Shown: piece by piece, positions 23,506 through 31,561 of the stretch | Position numbering within the stretch: position 1 is the first letter of the stretch | How the letters are laid out: every line of letters starts with the position of its first letter | Assembly (NCBI RefSeq): GCF_050971785.1 | Contig: NZ_JBPCCU010000001.1 | Location: 310,001 to 374,000, forward strand | Length of the DNA stretch: 64,000 bases | Direction of reading: 5' to 3' | Origin: Actinomadura_E scrupuli | Lineage (GTDB): Bacteria > Actinomycetota > Actinomycetes > Streptosporangiales > Streptosporangiaceae | Notes under the pieces: generated by a model | Told to the model about the DNA's origin: nothing | The model's input: only the letters and a program-made list of their open reading frames with translations | Databases searched by the model: none | Translations under genes and position numbers: made by a program

Positions 23506-24022
23506 GGTAGCTGCTGCCCTTGAAGCTGCCCTTCGGCAGGTGCAGCTTCTTCTCGAAGTCCCGCGCGAAGGCGTCCTTGCACTCGTGCTCGTCGCTGATC
23601 GTGTTGGCCGCGGACATGCACTTGCTGTAGGTCTGCAGCTCGTTCCAGAAGAAGATCTGGAAGGCCATCCCGATGATGGAGATCACCAGGGCGATCGACG
23701 CCAGCACGATGCCGGGCACCGCGCCGGGTGCCCGGGACCGGGTCCGCCGCGCCGCACGCAGCGTACGGATGCCCACGTAGAGGGCGACGACGGCCATCAC
23801 CACGCCCAGGTAGGCGACGATGATCGCCATGACCATCGCGACGATCCCGAGCCACAGCGCGCGGCGGCCCGTCCGGGTGACCTGAGGATCGCCCTCGGGG
23901 CCCGGCTGGAGCGTCTGCATGGGATTGGTGCCCTGCCCCGCCTCTTTCTCGCCCGGAGCGTCAAGTTGCTCGCCCGGAGCGTCAAGCCGCACCCGCGGTT
24001 CCTGCCCCGGCTCCTCACTCAC
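23501..24022 (-). CDS. DUF4190-like membrane protein with conserved-cysteine tail
   Basis: A 173-residue protein. The N-terminus is acidic, with the repeat RLDAPGEQLDAPGEKE. Two membrane segments follow (LGIVAMVMAIIVAYLGVVMA and PGIVLASIALVISIIGMAFQ). The C-terminal extracytoplasmic domain has two cysteines (KCMSAANTISDEHECKDAF) that could form a disulfide. The layout resembles other actinobacterial DUF4190-type proteins. Function is unknown. Start is the GTG at 24022. It is divergent from purN, with about 100 bp between, and convergent with the DUF6350 gene across the tandem array. Confidence 0.78.
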   Translation of the reverse strand: MSEEPGQEPRVRLDAPGEQLDAPGEKEAGQGTNPMQTLQPGPEGDPQVTRTGRRALWLGIVAMVMAIIVAYLGVVMAVVALYVGIRTLRAARRTRSRAPGAVPGIVLASIALVISIIGMAFQIFFWNELQTYSKCMSAANTISDEHECKDAFARDFEKKLHLPKGSFKGSSYL

Positions 24023-24086
24023 CCTGATTGCTCCCCACGTCGAATCGGTCTGCGGTGTCGCGTGAACTGCGCCGGAGCAGTGCCGA

Positions 24087-24092
24087 TAGGCT
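24087..24092 (+). promoter_or_regulatory. Candidate -10 box for purNH
   Basis: TAGGCT fits TANNNT, 31 bp before the purN GTG, in the gap between divergent genes. No strong -35 is seen. No PurR-like palindrome was noticed. Confidence 0.4.
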
Positions 24093-24123
24093 TTCTGTAC
24101 TCGTCCATCGCAAGGGAGTCACG

Positions 24124-24732
24124 GTGTCCGCCCGGCTTGTCGTGCTCGTCTCCGGCGCGGGGACCAACCTACAGGCGCTGCTCGACGCGTGCGCAGATCC
24201 AGCCTACGGTGCGCGGATCGTCGCCGTCGGCGCGGACCGTCATGACATCGAGGGGCTCGCCCGTGCGGAGCGGGCCGGGCTGCCGACCTTCGTGGTGCGG
24301 GTCGCCGATCACGCCACCCGCGCGGACTGGGACGCGGCCCTGACCGAGGCCGTCACGGCCCACCGGCCCGACCTGGTCGTCTCGGCCGGCTTCATGAAGA
24401 TCCTCGGCAAGAGCTTCCTGGACCGGTTCGGCGGCCGTACGGTCAACACCCACCCGGCGCTGCTGCCCTCCTTCCCCGGCGCCCACGCGGTCCGGGACAC
24501 GCTGGCGTACGGCGCCAAGCTGAGCGGCTGCACGGTGCACTTCGTCGACGACGGGGTGGACACCGGGCCGATCATCGCCCAGGAGGCGGTGCCGGTCCGT
24601 GACGAGGACGACGAGAGCTCGCTGCACGAGCGGATCAAGGCCGTGGAGAATCCGCTGTTCGTGCGGACCGTGGGTCGCCTGGCCCGCGAGGGATGGACGT
24701 TTGACGACCGGAAGGTGAGGATCGGCAAGTGA
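24124..24732 (+). CDS. purN: Phosphoribosylglycinamide formyltransferase
   Basis: A 202-residue enzyme of the formyltransferase family: VLVSGAGTNLQALLDAC at the N-terminus, AGFMKILGKSFLDRFGG, and the active-site segment NTHPALLPSFPGAHAV carrying catalytic Asn and His (about residues 108 and 110). The catalytic Asp lies in VDDGVDTGPII. It transfers formyl from 10-formyl-tetrahydrofolate to GAR, the third step of purine synthesis. Start is the GTG at 24124 after AAGGGAG; an upstream ATG extension has no family support. GTGA overlap joins it to purH. The formyl donor is made by FolD, encoded 3 kb downstream. Confidence 0.97.
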   Translation: MSARLVVLVSGAGTNLQALLDACADPAYGARIVAVGADRHDIEGLARAERAGLPTFVVRVADHATRADWDAALTEAVTAHRPDLVVSAGFMKILGKSFLDRFGGRTVNTHPALLPSFPGAHAVRDTLAYGAKLSGCTVHFVDDGVDTGPIIAQEAVPVRDEDDESSLHERIKAVENPLFVRTVGRLAREGWTFDDRKVRIGK

Positions 24733-26297
24733 GCCGTATCGGGATCAAGCGGGCGCTGATCAGCGTGTACGACAAGACGGGGCTCGAGGAGCTCGCCCAG
24801 GGGCTGCACGCCGCGGGTGTCGAGATCGTGTCCACCGGGTCGACCGCGGAGCGCATCGCCTCGGCGGGGGTCCCCGTCATGCGGGTGGAGAAGCTCACCG
24901 GCTTCCCCGAGTGCCTGGACGGCCGGGTCAAGACCCTGCACCCGAAGGTGCACGCGGGCCTGCTCGCCGACCGGCGCAAGGACGATCACCTGCAGCAGCT
25001 CGAGGACCTGCACGTCGAGCCCTTCGACCTGGCGATCGTGAACCTCTACCCCTTCACCGCCACCGTCGCCTCCGGCGCCGATCCGGACGAGTGCGTCGAG
25101 CAGATCGACATCGGCGGGCCCACGATGGTGCGGGCCGCCGCCAAGAACCACGCCTCCGTCGCCGTCGTCGTCGATCCGGCCTCGTACGACGCCGTGCTCA
25201 CGGCCGTGCGGGCGGGCGGCTTCACCCTGGAGGAGCGCCGCCGGCTGGCGGCGCTGGCCTTCGCCCACACCGCGTCGTACGACGTCGCGGTCGCCTCCTG
25301 GTTCGCCAATGTGCACGCCCCGGACGAGACCGCCGCCGAGGCGCAGTGGCCGGACTTCCTGGGCGCGACCTGGCAGCGCTCGGCGGTGCTGCGGTACGGC
25401 GAGAACCCGCACCAGCGGGCCGCGCTGTACACCGACTCCGGCCGGCCGGCGGCCTCGGCGCTGGCGGACGCCGAACAGCTGCACGGCAAGGAGATGTCGT
25501 ACAACAACTACGTCGACTCCGACGCGGCCCGGCGGGCGGCCTACGACTTCGCCGACCCCTGTGTGGCGATCATCAAGCACGCCAACCCGTGCGGGATCGC
25601 GATCGGGGCGGACGTCGCCGAGGCGCACCGCAGGGCGCACGCCTGTGACCCCGTCTCCGCCTACGGCGGGGTGATCGCGGTCAACCGGCCGGTCACCGGG
25701 GAGATGGCCGCCCAGGTCGCCGACATCTTCACCGAGGTCGTCGTCGCCCCGGACTTCGAGCCCGAGGCGGTCCGGATCCTCACGCAGAAGAAGAACATCC
25801 GGCTGCTGCGCTGCCCCGAGGGCCCGGCGAACACCGCCGAGTTCCGGCGCATCGACGGCGGCCTGCTGCTGCAGACCGTGGACCGGGTGGACGCCCCCGG
25901 CGACGACCCCGACGGCTGGGAGCTGAAGGCCGGCCAGGCCGCCGACGAGGCGACCCTGCGCGACCTGGCCTTCGCCTGGAAGGCGTGCCGCTCGGTCAAG
26001 TCGAACGCGATCCTGCTGGCCGCCGGCGGGGCCACGGTCGGCGTCGGCATGGGCCAGGTCAACCGGGTCGACTCGGCCCGGCTGGCGGTGTCCCGTGCGG
26101 GCGAGCGGGCCGCTTCCTCGGTGGGTGCCTCGGACGCGTACTTCCCGTTCCCGGACGGCCTGGAGGTGCTCACCTCGGCGGGGGTGCGCGCCATCGTGGA
26201 GCCCGGCGGCTCGATCCGTGACGACGAGGTCATCGCCGCCGCGGAGAAGGCCGGCATCACCCTCTACTTCACCGGGGTCCGGCACTTCTTCCACTAA
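24729..26297 (+). CDS. purH: Bifunctional AICAR transformylase/IMP cyclohydrolase
   Basis: A 522-residue fusion of family length. The N-terminal IMP cyclohydrolase (MGS-like) domain is RALISVYDKTGLEELAQGL, EIVSTGSTAE and KTLHPKVHAGLLADR. The C-terminal AICAR transformylase has GKEMSYNNYVDSDAA, the catalytic KHANPCGIA (about residues 280-288), AFAWKACRSVKSNA and SDAYFPFPDGLE. It performs the last two steps of purine synthesis, giving IMP. Start GTG lies in a GTGA overlap with purN, so both formyl-consuming steps are co-translated. A 19-bp tandem repeat follows 29 bp after the stop. Confidence 0.98.
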   Translation: MSRIGIKRALISVYDKTGLEELAQGLHAAGVEIVSTGSTAERIASAGVPVMRVEKLTGFPECLDGRVKTLHPKVHAGLLADRRKDDHLQQLEDLHVEPFDLAIVNLYPFTATVASGADPDECVEQIDIGGPTMVRAAAKNHASVAVVVDPASYDAVLTAVRAGGFTLEERRRLAALAFAHTASYDVAVASWFANVHAPDETAAEAQWPDFLGATWQRSAVLRYGENPHQRAALYTDSGRPAASALADAEQLHGKEMSYNNYVDSDAARRAAYDFADPCVAIIKHANPCGIAIGADVAEAHRRAHACDPVSAYGGVIAVNRPVTGEMAAQVADIFTEVVVAPDFEPEAVRILTQKKNIRLLRCPEGPANTAEFRRIDGGLLLQTVDRVDAPGDDPDGWELKAGQAADEATLRDLAFAWKACRSVKSNAILLAAGGATVGVGMGQVNRVDSARLAVSRAGERAASSVGASDAYFPFPDGLEVLTSAGVRAIVEPGGSIRDDEVIAAAEKAGITLYFTGVRHFFH

Positions 26298-26325
26298 CTC
26301 CGGCCGGTGGATGGGGCCGGTGGTA

Positions 26326-26382
26326 GGCCGGGCGGACGCGGCCTGGGCGGGCGCGCGTCGCCTGGCCGGGCGCACGCGGCCT
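26326..26382. repeat. 19-bp tandem repeat (3 units) after purH
   Basis: Three 19-bp units of GGCCGGGCGGACGCGGCCT type start at 26326, 26345 and 26364, with a partial fourth. They lie 29 bp after the purH stop, and the unit does not include the stop codon. The units are GC-only enough to form alternative hairpins. Confidence 0.7.
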
Positions 26383-26452
26383 GGCCGGTACGGGACGCCG
26401 TGCAGAGCCGTGTTTCCGCTGGCAGACCACCGGCAACCGGCGCGCGCTCGAT

Positions 26453-26472
26453 GGCAGTAAGCTGCCGTTTTT
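26453..26472 (+). terminator. Rho-independent-like terminator after purH
   Basis: GGCAG (26453-26457) pairs with CTGCC (26462-26466) around TAAG and is followed by GTTTTTGC. It is the only hairpin with a T-run seen in the window. It lies 155 bp after purH and before the small membrane gene. Confidence 0.65.
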
Positions 26473-26662
26473 GCTGATCATGGGAGGTTTGGCGGGATTC
26501 TGCTGATAATCTCGCGGAGGTCATGCAGTCCCGCTCATGACTTCCCGTAGGTGATCGTTCGCTGGCCGGCCGAGGGCCGCCCGCGGCGATTTCGTCTTCC
26601 GTGTCCCGGATCCGTACCCCCCTCTGGAGTGCCGTCCGGCGCGCCCGACCCGAGGAGCCGCA

Positions 26663-26830
26663 GTGGAGATCCTGCTGGCCTATGTCCTGCAGACCTCGAC
26701 CTCCCTCAACCAGGTGAGGCCCCTGATCGGCCTGGCGGCGGGCATCCTGGCCGCCATCCTCGCCTCCTACGCGAGCTGGCACGTCACCGACCGGCTGATC
26801 GCCTGGCGGCAGCGCCCCGAAGAGGACTGA
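26663..26830 (+). CDS. 55-residue single-helix membrane protein
   Basis: A short gene starting at GTG 26663 with CGAGGAG six bases before it. The peptide begins VEILLAYVLQTSTSLNQV. One membrane helix (PLIGLAAGILAAILASYASW) is followed by a basic then acidic tail (RLIAWRQRPEED). Codon third positions are GC-rich as in real genes. I do not recognise a family. A GC-rich leader of more than 150 bp precedes it and a terminator separates it from purH, so it is its own unit. Confidence 0.65.
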   Translation: MEILLAYVLQTSTSLNQVRPLIGLAAGILAAILASYASWHVTDRLIAWRQRPEED

Positions 26831-26962
26831 TCCAGGCGCCCGTAATCGGGTGACACCTCGTGTTCACTGCGTTTAGTACGACTTATTGTCTCTGGTCCGC
26901 TTTCGGAGACAGAGGTTGATTCCGTACTCTCTCCGGGAATCCACGTGAACTGGGGGAGTCAG

Positions 26963-27865
26963 ATGAGCCAGTGGCAGGGTCCGCCTTCCGGCCCCGATCC
27001 GCAGGACCCGTACGGGCAGAATCCCTACGGGCCGCCTCCGCAGGGACCCTACGGACCCGAGCAGCCGGGCCAGGGCCAGTACGGCCCCGGACCTGGCCCG
27101 GGACCGGGACCTGGTCCTGGCCCACAGGGACCGTACGGTGCCAATCCGTACGGCGCGCCGCAGCAGCAGTACCCGCCACCGCCGCGGAACTCCAACGCGG
27201 CGATCTTCTGGGTGATCGGCATCGTCGCCGTCGTCGCCGTGCTCGGGGTCGTCGTCACCGCGGCGGTCCTGCTCTCCTCGGACGGCGGCAAGGCCGGCCC
27301 GGCGGCGCGGACGTTCTCGCTGCCGACGGTGACCACCCTTCCCACACAGCCGACCTACACCCCCGACCCCTACACGCCGGCGCCCACCGCCCCGGCCGGG
27401 CCGACCGACCTCAGCGGGGTCCTCTCGCCCACGGTCAAGGCCGCGCTGCGCGGCAACACCTACACGCGGCTGAGCACCCGGAACGGTTCCTGCACGTCGT
27501 ACGCGAACGCGGCGCTGCGCAAGGCGCTGAAGGCCCATCCGTGCTCGGCCCCGGTCACCGGGGCCCTGTACACCAACCCCGGCAAGTCGGTCCGGGTGAG
27601 CATCTACATCATGCAGTTCGACAGCAGCACGGACGCCCGCGCGATCAGTAACGCCACCAACTCGCAGGCCTCCCCGCCGCTGATCAACCCTCCGCGGAGC
27701 GGGGTCGGATACTGGACGCTCAGCCGGACGCAGGGCTCCCGCGTGGTCTACGCGGTCGCCTGCCGGACCGACGGTGGCGCGGTCGGCAGCAGCACCGGCG
27801 TGGTCAACTCCGCGGCCCGGGAGCTGGGCGTCGAGATCGCCAACGTCCTGCTGTTCAAGACGTGA
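26963..27865 (+). CDS. Pro/Gly-rich membrane-anchored hypothetical protein
   Basis: A 300-residue protein. The N-terminal 70 residues are Pro/Gly/Tyr-rich with a run of PG pairs (GPGPGPGPGPGP) encoded by GGACCTGG-type DNA repeats. One membrane helix follows (AIFWVIGIVAVVAVLGVVVT), then a Pro/Thr linker (TPDPYTPAPTAPAGPTD) and an extracytoplasmic domain. That domain has paired cysteines (NGSCTSYANA, AHPCSAPV, YAVACRTDGG) and the segment SIYIMQFDSSTDARAI. The domain is seen in other actinobacterial exported proteins, but I know no function. Start is the ATG after GGGGAGTCAG; a GTG six codons earlier is possible. Confidence 0.75.
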   Translation: MSQWQGPPSGPDPQDPYGQNPYGPPPQGPYGPEQPGQGQYGPGPGPGPGPGPGPQGPYGANPYGAPQQQYPPPPRNSNAAIFWVIGIVAVVAVLGVVVTAAVLLSSDGGKAGPAARTFSLPTVTTLPTQPTYTPDPYTPAPTAPAGPTDLSGVLSPTVKAALRGNTYTRLSTRNGSCTSYANAALRKALKAHPCSAPVTGALYTNPGKSVRVSIYIMQFDSSTDARAISNATNSQASPPLINPPRSGVGYWTLSRTQGSRVVYAVACRTDGGAVGSSTGVVNSAARELGVEIANVLLFKT

Positions 27866-27895
27866 GTCTGAGCAGACCCGGCACCGGGGAGGATC

Positions 27896-27915
27896 GGGCC
27901 CGGCGGACCGGGCCC
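27896..27915 (+). terminator. Hairpin before folD
   Basis: GGGCCCGG (27896-27903) and CCGGGCCC (27908-27915) form a perfect 8-bp stem with a CGGA loop, 30 bp after the membrane protein gene. No T-tract. Confidence 0.6.
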
Positions 27916-27959
27916 TGAGAAGGCGGCCGGAGCCGGATCGGATCCCGGACGGGACCTGA

Positions 27960-27965
27960 GACAAT
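27960..27965 (+). promoter_or_regulatory. -10-like hexamer placing a leaderless folD start
   Basis: GACAAT ends 7 nt before the GTG at 27973, so transcription could start on that GTG. The ATG at 27964 would then lie inside the promoter. This decides the start chosen for folD. Confidence 0.4.
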
Positions 27966-27972
27966 GGGGGTT

Positions 27973-28827
27973 GTGAGCGCACAGATCCTGGATGGCAAGG
28001 CCACCGCAGCGGCAATCCGTTCCGACCTCAAGAAGCGGGTCGCCGCTCTGCGGGAGCGTGGAGTCGGGGTCGGGCTGGGCACCGTGCTGGTGGGCGACGA
28101 CCCGGGCAGCCACGCGTACGTCGGGATGAAGCACCGTGACTGCGCCGAGGTCGGCATCGAGAGCATCCGGCGCGACCTGCCGGCCGACGCCACCCAGCAG
28201 GACGTGGAGCGGGCCGTCGCCGAGCTGAACGCCGACCCCGCCTGCACCGGCTACATCGTCCAGCTGCCGCTGCCCAAGGGGCTGGACGAGCAGCGGGTGC
28301 TGGAGCTGATCGATCCCCTCAAGGACGCCGACGGGCTGCACCCGATCAACCTCGGCCGGCTCACCCTGATGCAGCCGGGCCCGCTGCCCTGCACGCCCAA
28401 GGGCATCGTGCACCTGCTGCGGGCCTACGAGGTCCCGCTGAACGGCGCCGAGGTCACCATCATCGGGCGCGGCATCACCGTCGGCCGGGCGCTCGGCCTG
28501 CTGCTCGCCCGCCGCACCGAGAACGCGACCGTCACCCTCTGCCACACCGGCACCAGGGACCTCGCCGCGCACACCAGGACCGCCGACATCGTCGTGGCGG
28601 CGGCCGGGGTGCCCGGCCTGATCACCGCCGACATGGTGCGGCCCGGTGCGGCGGTGCTGGACGTGGGCGTCTCCCGGGTGGACGGCAAGCTGACCGGCGA
28701 CGTCGCCCCCGAGGTCAACGAGGTTGCCGGGTGGGTCGCCCCCAACCCCGGCGGCGTGGGCCCCATGACCAGGGCCATGCTGCTGTCCAACGTCGTGGAA
28801 AGCGCCGAGCACTCCGCGCACTCGTGA
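27973..28827 (+). CDS. folD: Methylenetetrahydrofolate dehydrogenase/cyclohydrolase
   Basis: A 284-residue bifunctional enzyme. Substrate-site motifs are VGDDPGSHAYVGMKHRDCAE, with Tyr and Lys of the Y-x-x-x-K pair, and GYIVQLPLPKGLDE. The NADP-binding half has PCTPKGIVHLLR, IIGRGITVGRALGLLL and the C-terminal PNPGGVGPMTRAMLL. It interconverts methylene-, methenyl- and 10-formyl-tetrahydrofolate, feeding PurN and PurH encoded just upstream. Start is taken at GTG 27973, because no ribosome site precedes it or the ATG at 27964 and a -10 sequence covers the latter. Confidence 0.97.
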   Translation: MSAQILDGKATAAAIRSDLKKRVAALRERGVGVGLGTVLVGDDPGSHAYVGMKHRDCAEVGIESIRRDLPADATQQDVERAVAELNADPACTGYIVQLPLPKGLDEQRVLELIDPLKDADGLHPINLGRLTLMQPGPLPCTPKGIVHLLRAYEVPLNGAEVTIIGRGITVGRALGLLLARRTENATVTLCHTGTRDLAAHTRTADIVVAAAGVPGLITADMVRPGAAVLDVGVSRVDGKLTGDVAPEVNEVAGWVAPNPGGVGPMTRAMLLSNVVESAEHSAHS

Positions 28828-28838
28828 GGTGACTCACG
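28823..28838. terminator. Small hairpin at the folD stop
   Basis: CGTGAG (28823-28828) pairs with CTCACG (28833-28838) around GTGA. It overlaps the folD stop codon and lies between convergent genes. Confidence 0.35.
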
Positions 28839-28907
28839 GAGTGCCGGCTGGTGGCCCGGGAGTCGCACCGGCAGCGCTGCCCGTGCCGGTGCGACCCCCG
28901 GACACGC

Positions 28908-29687
28908 TCAGCTGGCTCTGCGCCCCGCCCCCGTCGCGGGACGGCCTTGAGCCGGTGCGTGGCCGGACGCCGGTGCGGGCACCGGTGTGCGGCCGGCGGC
29001 GGGCGTACGGCCGGGAAGGGGCGCACGCCCTGAGGTTGGTGCCGGATGGCGAAGCTCGCCGGTCGTCCTGCCCTCCGCCGGCGGGCGGCCCTGCTGGGGA
29101 ACGTGCACCGGCGGCAGCGGCCGCACGAGCCCCATCGCGATCACTTCGTTGGCGAGCCGGGTGCGCCGGTTGGCCCCCTCCGGGATCCGGAACTTCTGAT
29201 AGAGCCGCAGCAGGTGCTGTTTGACCGCGGCTTCGGTGACGACCAGATCGGTGGCGATGTCCCGCGCCGTCGCCGGGGCGACGAACGCCTCGTCGGACAG
29301 CGCGGGCCTGCACAGCGAGGTCAGCACATCGACCTCCCGGCGGGTGAGCTCGGGTGCGACCGCCCGCCGCAGTTCGACGTCCGGGTCGACCTCCTCCCGG
29401 GGGATGCCCCCCAGCCGACAGCGGGATGTGCCGAAGCTGACGACATCCCCGTCCTCCAGCACTCGGCGGGCGATCGGGCGCCCGTTGACCCGGGTGCCGT
29501 TGCGAGACAGACCCATGTCCACGACGTAGACATATGGACCGCGCCGCACGATCTCGGCATGCAACCGGGACACACTCGGGTCTTCGAGACGGACGTCCAC
29601 TCCGCGACCTCGTCCGACCGTCGTGACATCGGGGCGCAGCGGCATCACCGTGCCACTGTCCTCGATCCGTATGAACGGCCCCTCCAC
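28908..29687 (-). CDS. FHA-domain protein with C-terminal LuxR-like helix-turn-helix
   Basis: A 259-residue protein. Residues about 20-90 form an FHA phosphothreonine-binding domain (TVGRGRGVDVRLEDPSVSRL, AEIVRRGPYVYVVDMGLS, NGTRVNGRPI). Residues about 110-185 look like a DNA-binding or LuxR-type helical domain (LTRREVDVLTSLCRPAL, ARDIATDLVVTEAAVKQHLL). The last 70 residues are a low-complexity Pro/Ala/Gly/Arg tail (GRTPAAGRTPVPAPASGHAP). The combination suggests a regulator recruited by Ser/Thr kinase phosphorylation. Start GTG follows GGGAGG. It is divergent from citrate synthase, 252 bp away, so it may regulate that gene; this is inference. Confidence 0.85.
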   Translation of the reverse strand: MEGPFIRIEDSGTVMPLRPDVTTVGRGRGVDVRLEDPSVSRLHAEIVRRGPYVYVVDMGLSRNGTRVNGRPIARRVLEDGDVVSFGTSRCRLGGIPREEVDPDVELRRAVAPELTRREVDVLTSLCRPALSDEAFVAPATARDIATDLVVTEAAVKQHLLRLYQKFRIPEGANRRTRLANEVIAMGLVRPLPPVHVPQQGRPPAEGRTTGELRHPAPTSGRAPLPGRTPAAGRTPVPAPASGHAPAQGRPATGAGRRAS

Positions 29688-29906
29688 GGCGGTTCCTCCC
29701 AGCTAGTTAGCGACCCCTGTCTGCACGGTTACCCGGCCGCGACTGGGTCACACCCACCTACCGGCGGGTAGGACCGACGGCACAGGGGATTCGTCGCCCC
29801 GGAATTCGTCCCGGATCGCGCCGGAAGGGCCGCCGGCGACTCGCCGGAGGCCCCGGAGGAGCGCGGGCCCGGTGATCCACACGAGCGCGCCCCGGCCGCT
29901 CGCGGA

Positions 29907-29912
29907 TACACT
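29907..29912 (+). promoter_or_regulatory. Candidate -10 box for citrate synthase
   Basis: TACACT fits TANNNT, 28 bp before the ATG at 29940. The ribosome site GGAAGGAA follows it. The rest of the 252-bp gap shows no gene. Confidence 0.4.
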
Positions 29913-29939
29913 CCATGGTCGACAGTCGGAAGGAAACAC

Positions 29940-31079
29940 ATGGCCCCCACCTCACCGTCCAAGGGCCTTGCCGATGTCGTCGCCGCGTCGACAGCGCTCA
30001 GCGACATCGACGGAAAGGCCGGTCGGCTCTTCTACCGCGGATACGACATCCACGACCTCGCCGGCAAGATCAGCTTTGAGGAGTGCGTCCACCTGCTCCA
30101 GCGGGGGAGCCTCCCGACCCGGCGCGACCTCGACGCGCTCACCGCCGAGCTGGCCGCCGGACGCGAGCTCAACAGCCTGGTCGTCGACAACATCGACGAG
30201 ATCGCGCGCTACCAGAGCCCGATGGAGGCGCTGCGCACGTTCGTCTCGCTGGCCAGTGCCCAGGACCCGGACAAGGCCGCCAACGACCACGACGCCAATC
30301 TGCGCAAGGCGGCCCGGCTCGCCGCCCAGCAGCCCGTCCTCGTCGCCCGCTACCACGCGGCGCGCCAGGGGATCAGCGCCCCCGACCCGGACCCCGGCCT
30401 GGGGATCGCCGGCAACTTCCTGCTGCAGATCACCGGCACCGCGCCGAGCCCGCGGCAGGCCCAGATCTTCGGTGAATGCCTGGTGCTGCACGCCGACCAC
30501 ACCATGAACGCCTCCACGTTCGCCGCCCGGGTGTGCGCCGCGACGCTGTCCGACATGCACTCGGCGATCTGCGCGGCGATCGGCACGCTCAAGGGCGCGC
30601 TGCACGGCGGCGCCAACGAGCAGGTCATGCGGACCCTCGAGTCCATCGGCTCGCTCGCCGACGTCGACGCGGCCGTACGGGCGAAGCTCTCCGCCGGAGA
30701 GAAGATCATGGGATTCGGCCACCGGGTCTACAAGACCGAGGACCCGCGGGCGACGCACCTGCGGCAGATGTCCCAGGAGCTCGCGGAGGCGAGCGGCGAC
30801 GAGACCTACTTCCGCATGTCCAAGCGGATGGAGGAGATCGTCCTGGCGGAGAAGGGCCTGTATCCCAACGTCGACTTCTACGCCGCGAGCGTCTACCACT
30901 ACCTCGGCATCCCGACGGACCTGTTCACCCCGGTGTTCTCGGTCAGCAGGATGGCGGGCTGGACGGCGCACGTGATCGAGCAGCACGCCGACAACCGGCT
31001 GATCCGCCCGGACAGCGAGTACATCGGCGAGCGCGACCAGAAGTGGACGCCGATCGGCGAGCGGGACGGGGACGGGTGA
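29940..31079 (+). CDS. gltA: Citrate synthase
   Basis: A 379-residue short-type citrate synthase, or a 2-methylcitrate synthase relative. Seen are GRLFYRGYDIHDLAGKISFE at the N-terminus, LHADHTMNASTFAARV, LHGGANEQVMRTL with the first active-site His, GFGHRVYKTEDPRATHLR with the second, and YPNVDFYAASVYHYLGIP with the catalytic Asp. It condenses oxaloacetate and acetyl-CoA. The short length and lack of an N-terminal NADH-binding extension mark the Gram-positive type, which often also accepts propionyl-CoA. Adjacent icd and mdh argue for the TCA role. The start follows GGAAGGAA. GTGA overlap couples it to the DUF3017 gene. Confidence 0.95.
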   Translation: MAPTSPSKGLADVVAASTALSDIDGKAGRLFYRGYDIHDLAGKISFEECVHLLQRGSLPTRRDLDALTAELAAGRELNSLVVDNIDEIARYQSPMEALRTFVSLASAQDPDKAANDHDANLRKAARLAAQQPVLVARYHAARQGISAPDPDPGLGIAGNFLLQITGTAPSPRQAQIFGECLVLHADHTMNASTFAARVCAATLSDMHSAICAAIGTLKGALHGGANEQVMRTLESIGSLADVDAAVRAKLSAGEKIMGFGHRVYKTEDPRATHLRQMSQELAEASGDETYFRMSKRMEEIVLAEKGLYPNVDFYAASVYHYLGIPTDLFTPVFSVSRMAGWTAHVIEQHADNRLIRPDSEYIGERDQKWTPIGERDGDG

Positions 31080-31396
31080 CCGAGCCGCAGGTACGCCGCA
31101 GGAGGCGCAGGGCGCCCCAGCGCCACGGGATGGCCGGGTGGCTGGCCCAGCTGCCCTATGTCCTGGTGCTGTGCGGGGTGGCCGCCGGGCTGGTGCTGGT
31201 CGCGCTGAACCACTTCAAGCGCGGGTCGGTGCTGCTGGCGGCGGCGGCCCTGCTGGGCGCGCTGGCCAGGCTGGTGCTCTCCGACCGGCAGGTCGGCATG
31301 CTCGCCACCCGCAAGAAGGGCACGGACGTACTGATCATGGTCGCCTTCGCGATCGGAATCGCCGTGGTCGCCTGGGTGGTCCCGCCGCCGAGATGA
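31076..31396 (+). CDS. DUF3017 membrane protein
   Basis: A 106-residue protein starting at the GTGA overlap with citrate synthase. A strongly basic N-terminus (VRRRRRRAPQRHGM) is followed by three membrane segments: QLPYVLVLCGVAAGLVLVAL, GSVLLAAAALLGALARLVL and VLIMVAFAIGIAVVAWVV. Between the second and third lies SDRQVGMLATRKKGTD, the conserved loop of DUF3017. The family is actinobacterial and encoded near folD, mdh or citrate synthase; no function is established. A terminator hairpin lies 70 bp downstream. Confidence 0.88.
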   Translation: MTEPQVRRRRRRAPQRHGMAGWLAQLPYVLVLCGVAAGLVLVALNHFKRGSVLLAAAALLGALARLVLSDRQVGMLATRKKGTDVLIMVAFAIGIAVVAWVVPPPR

Positions 31397-31465
31397 CCCG
31401 CGAAGATCTCGCAGGCCAGGGCCTTGAGTACCCGATGCCCTTGTTTGCGTGTTCAATGAGTAGCG

Positions 31466-31495
31466 GAGCCCAGGTCTAGACCTTTTCCTGGGCTC
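31466..31495 (+). terminator. Terminator hairpin between DUF3017 gene and icd
   Basis: GAGCCCAGG (31466-31474) pairs with CCTGGGCTC (31487-31495) around a 12-nt loop that contains TTTT. It closes the citrate synthase unit just before the icd promoter. Confidence 0.65.
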
Positions 31496-31496
31496 G

Positions 31497-31504
31497 GATA
31501 GCCT
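31497..31504 (+). promoter_or_regulatory. Candidate -10 region of icd
   Basis: GATAGCCT contains TAGCCT (TANNNT), 57 bp before the icd ATG. The same octamer lies upstream of mdh. Confidence 0.4.
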
Positions 31505-31561
31505 CGCAGTGAGCCTTTACAAAGGACTGCTGGCCGGTGGTAGGAAAGGGACAGCAACGGC

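Noticed and set aside
28829..29224. 131-codon plus-strand frame after folD
   Set aside because: Antisense to the low-complexity tail of the FHA gene; composition is that of an antisense frame.
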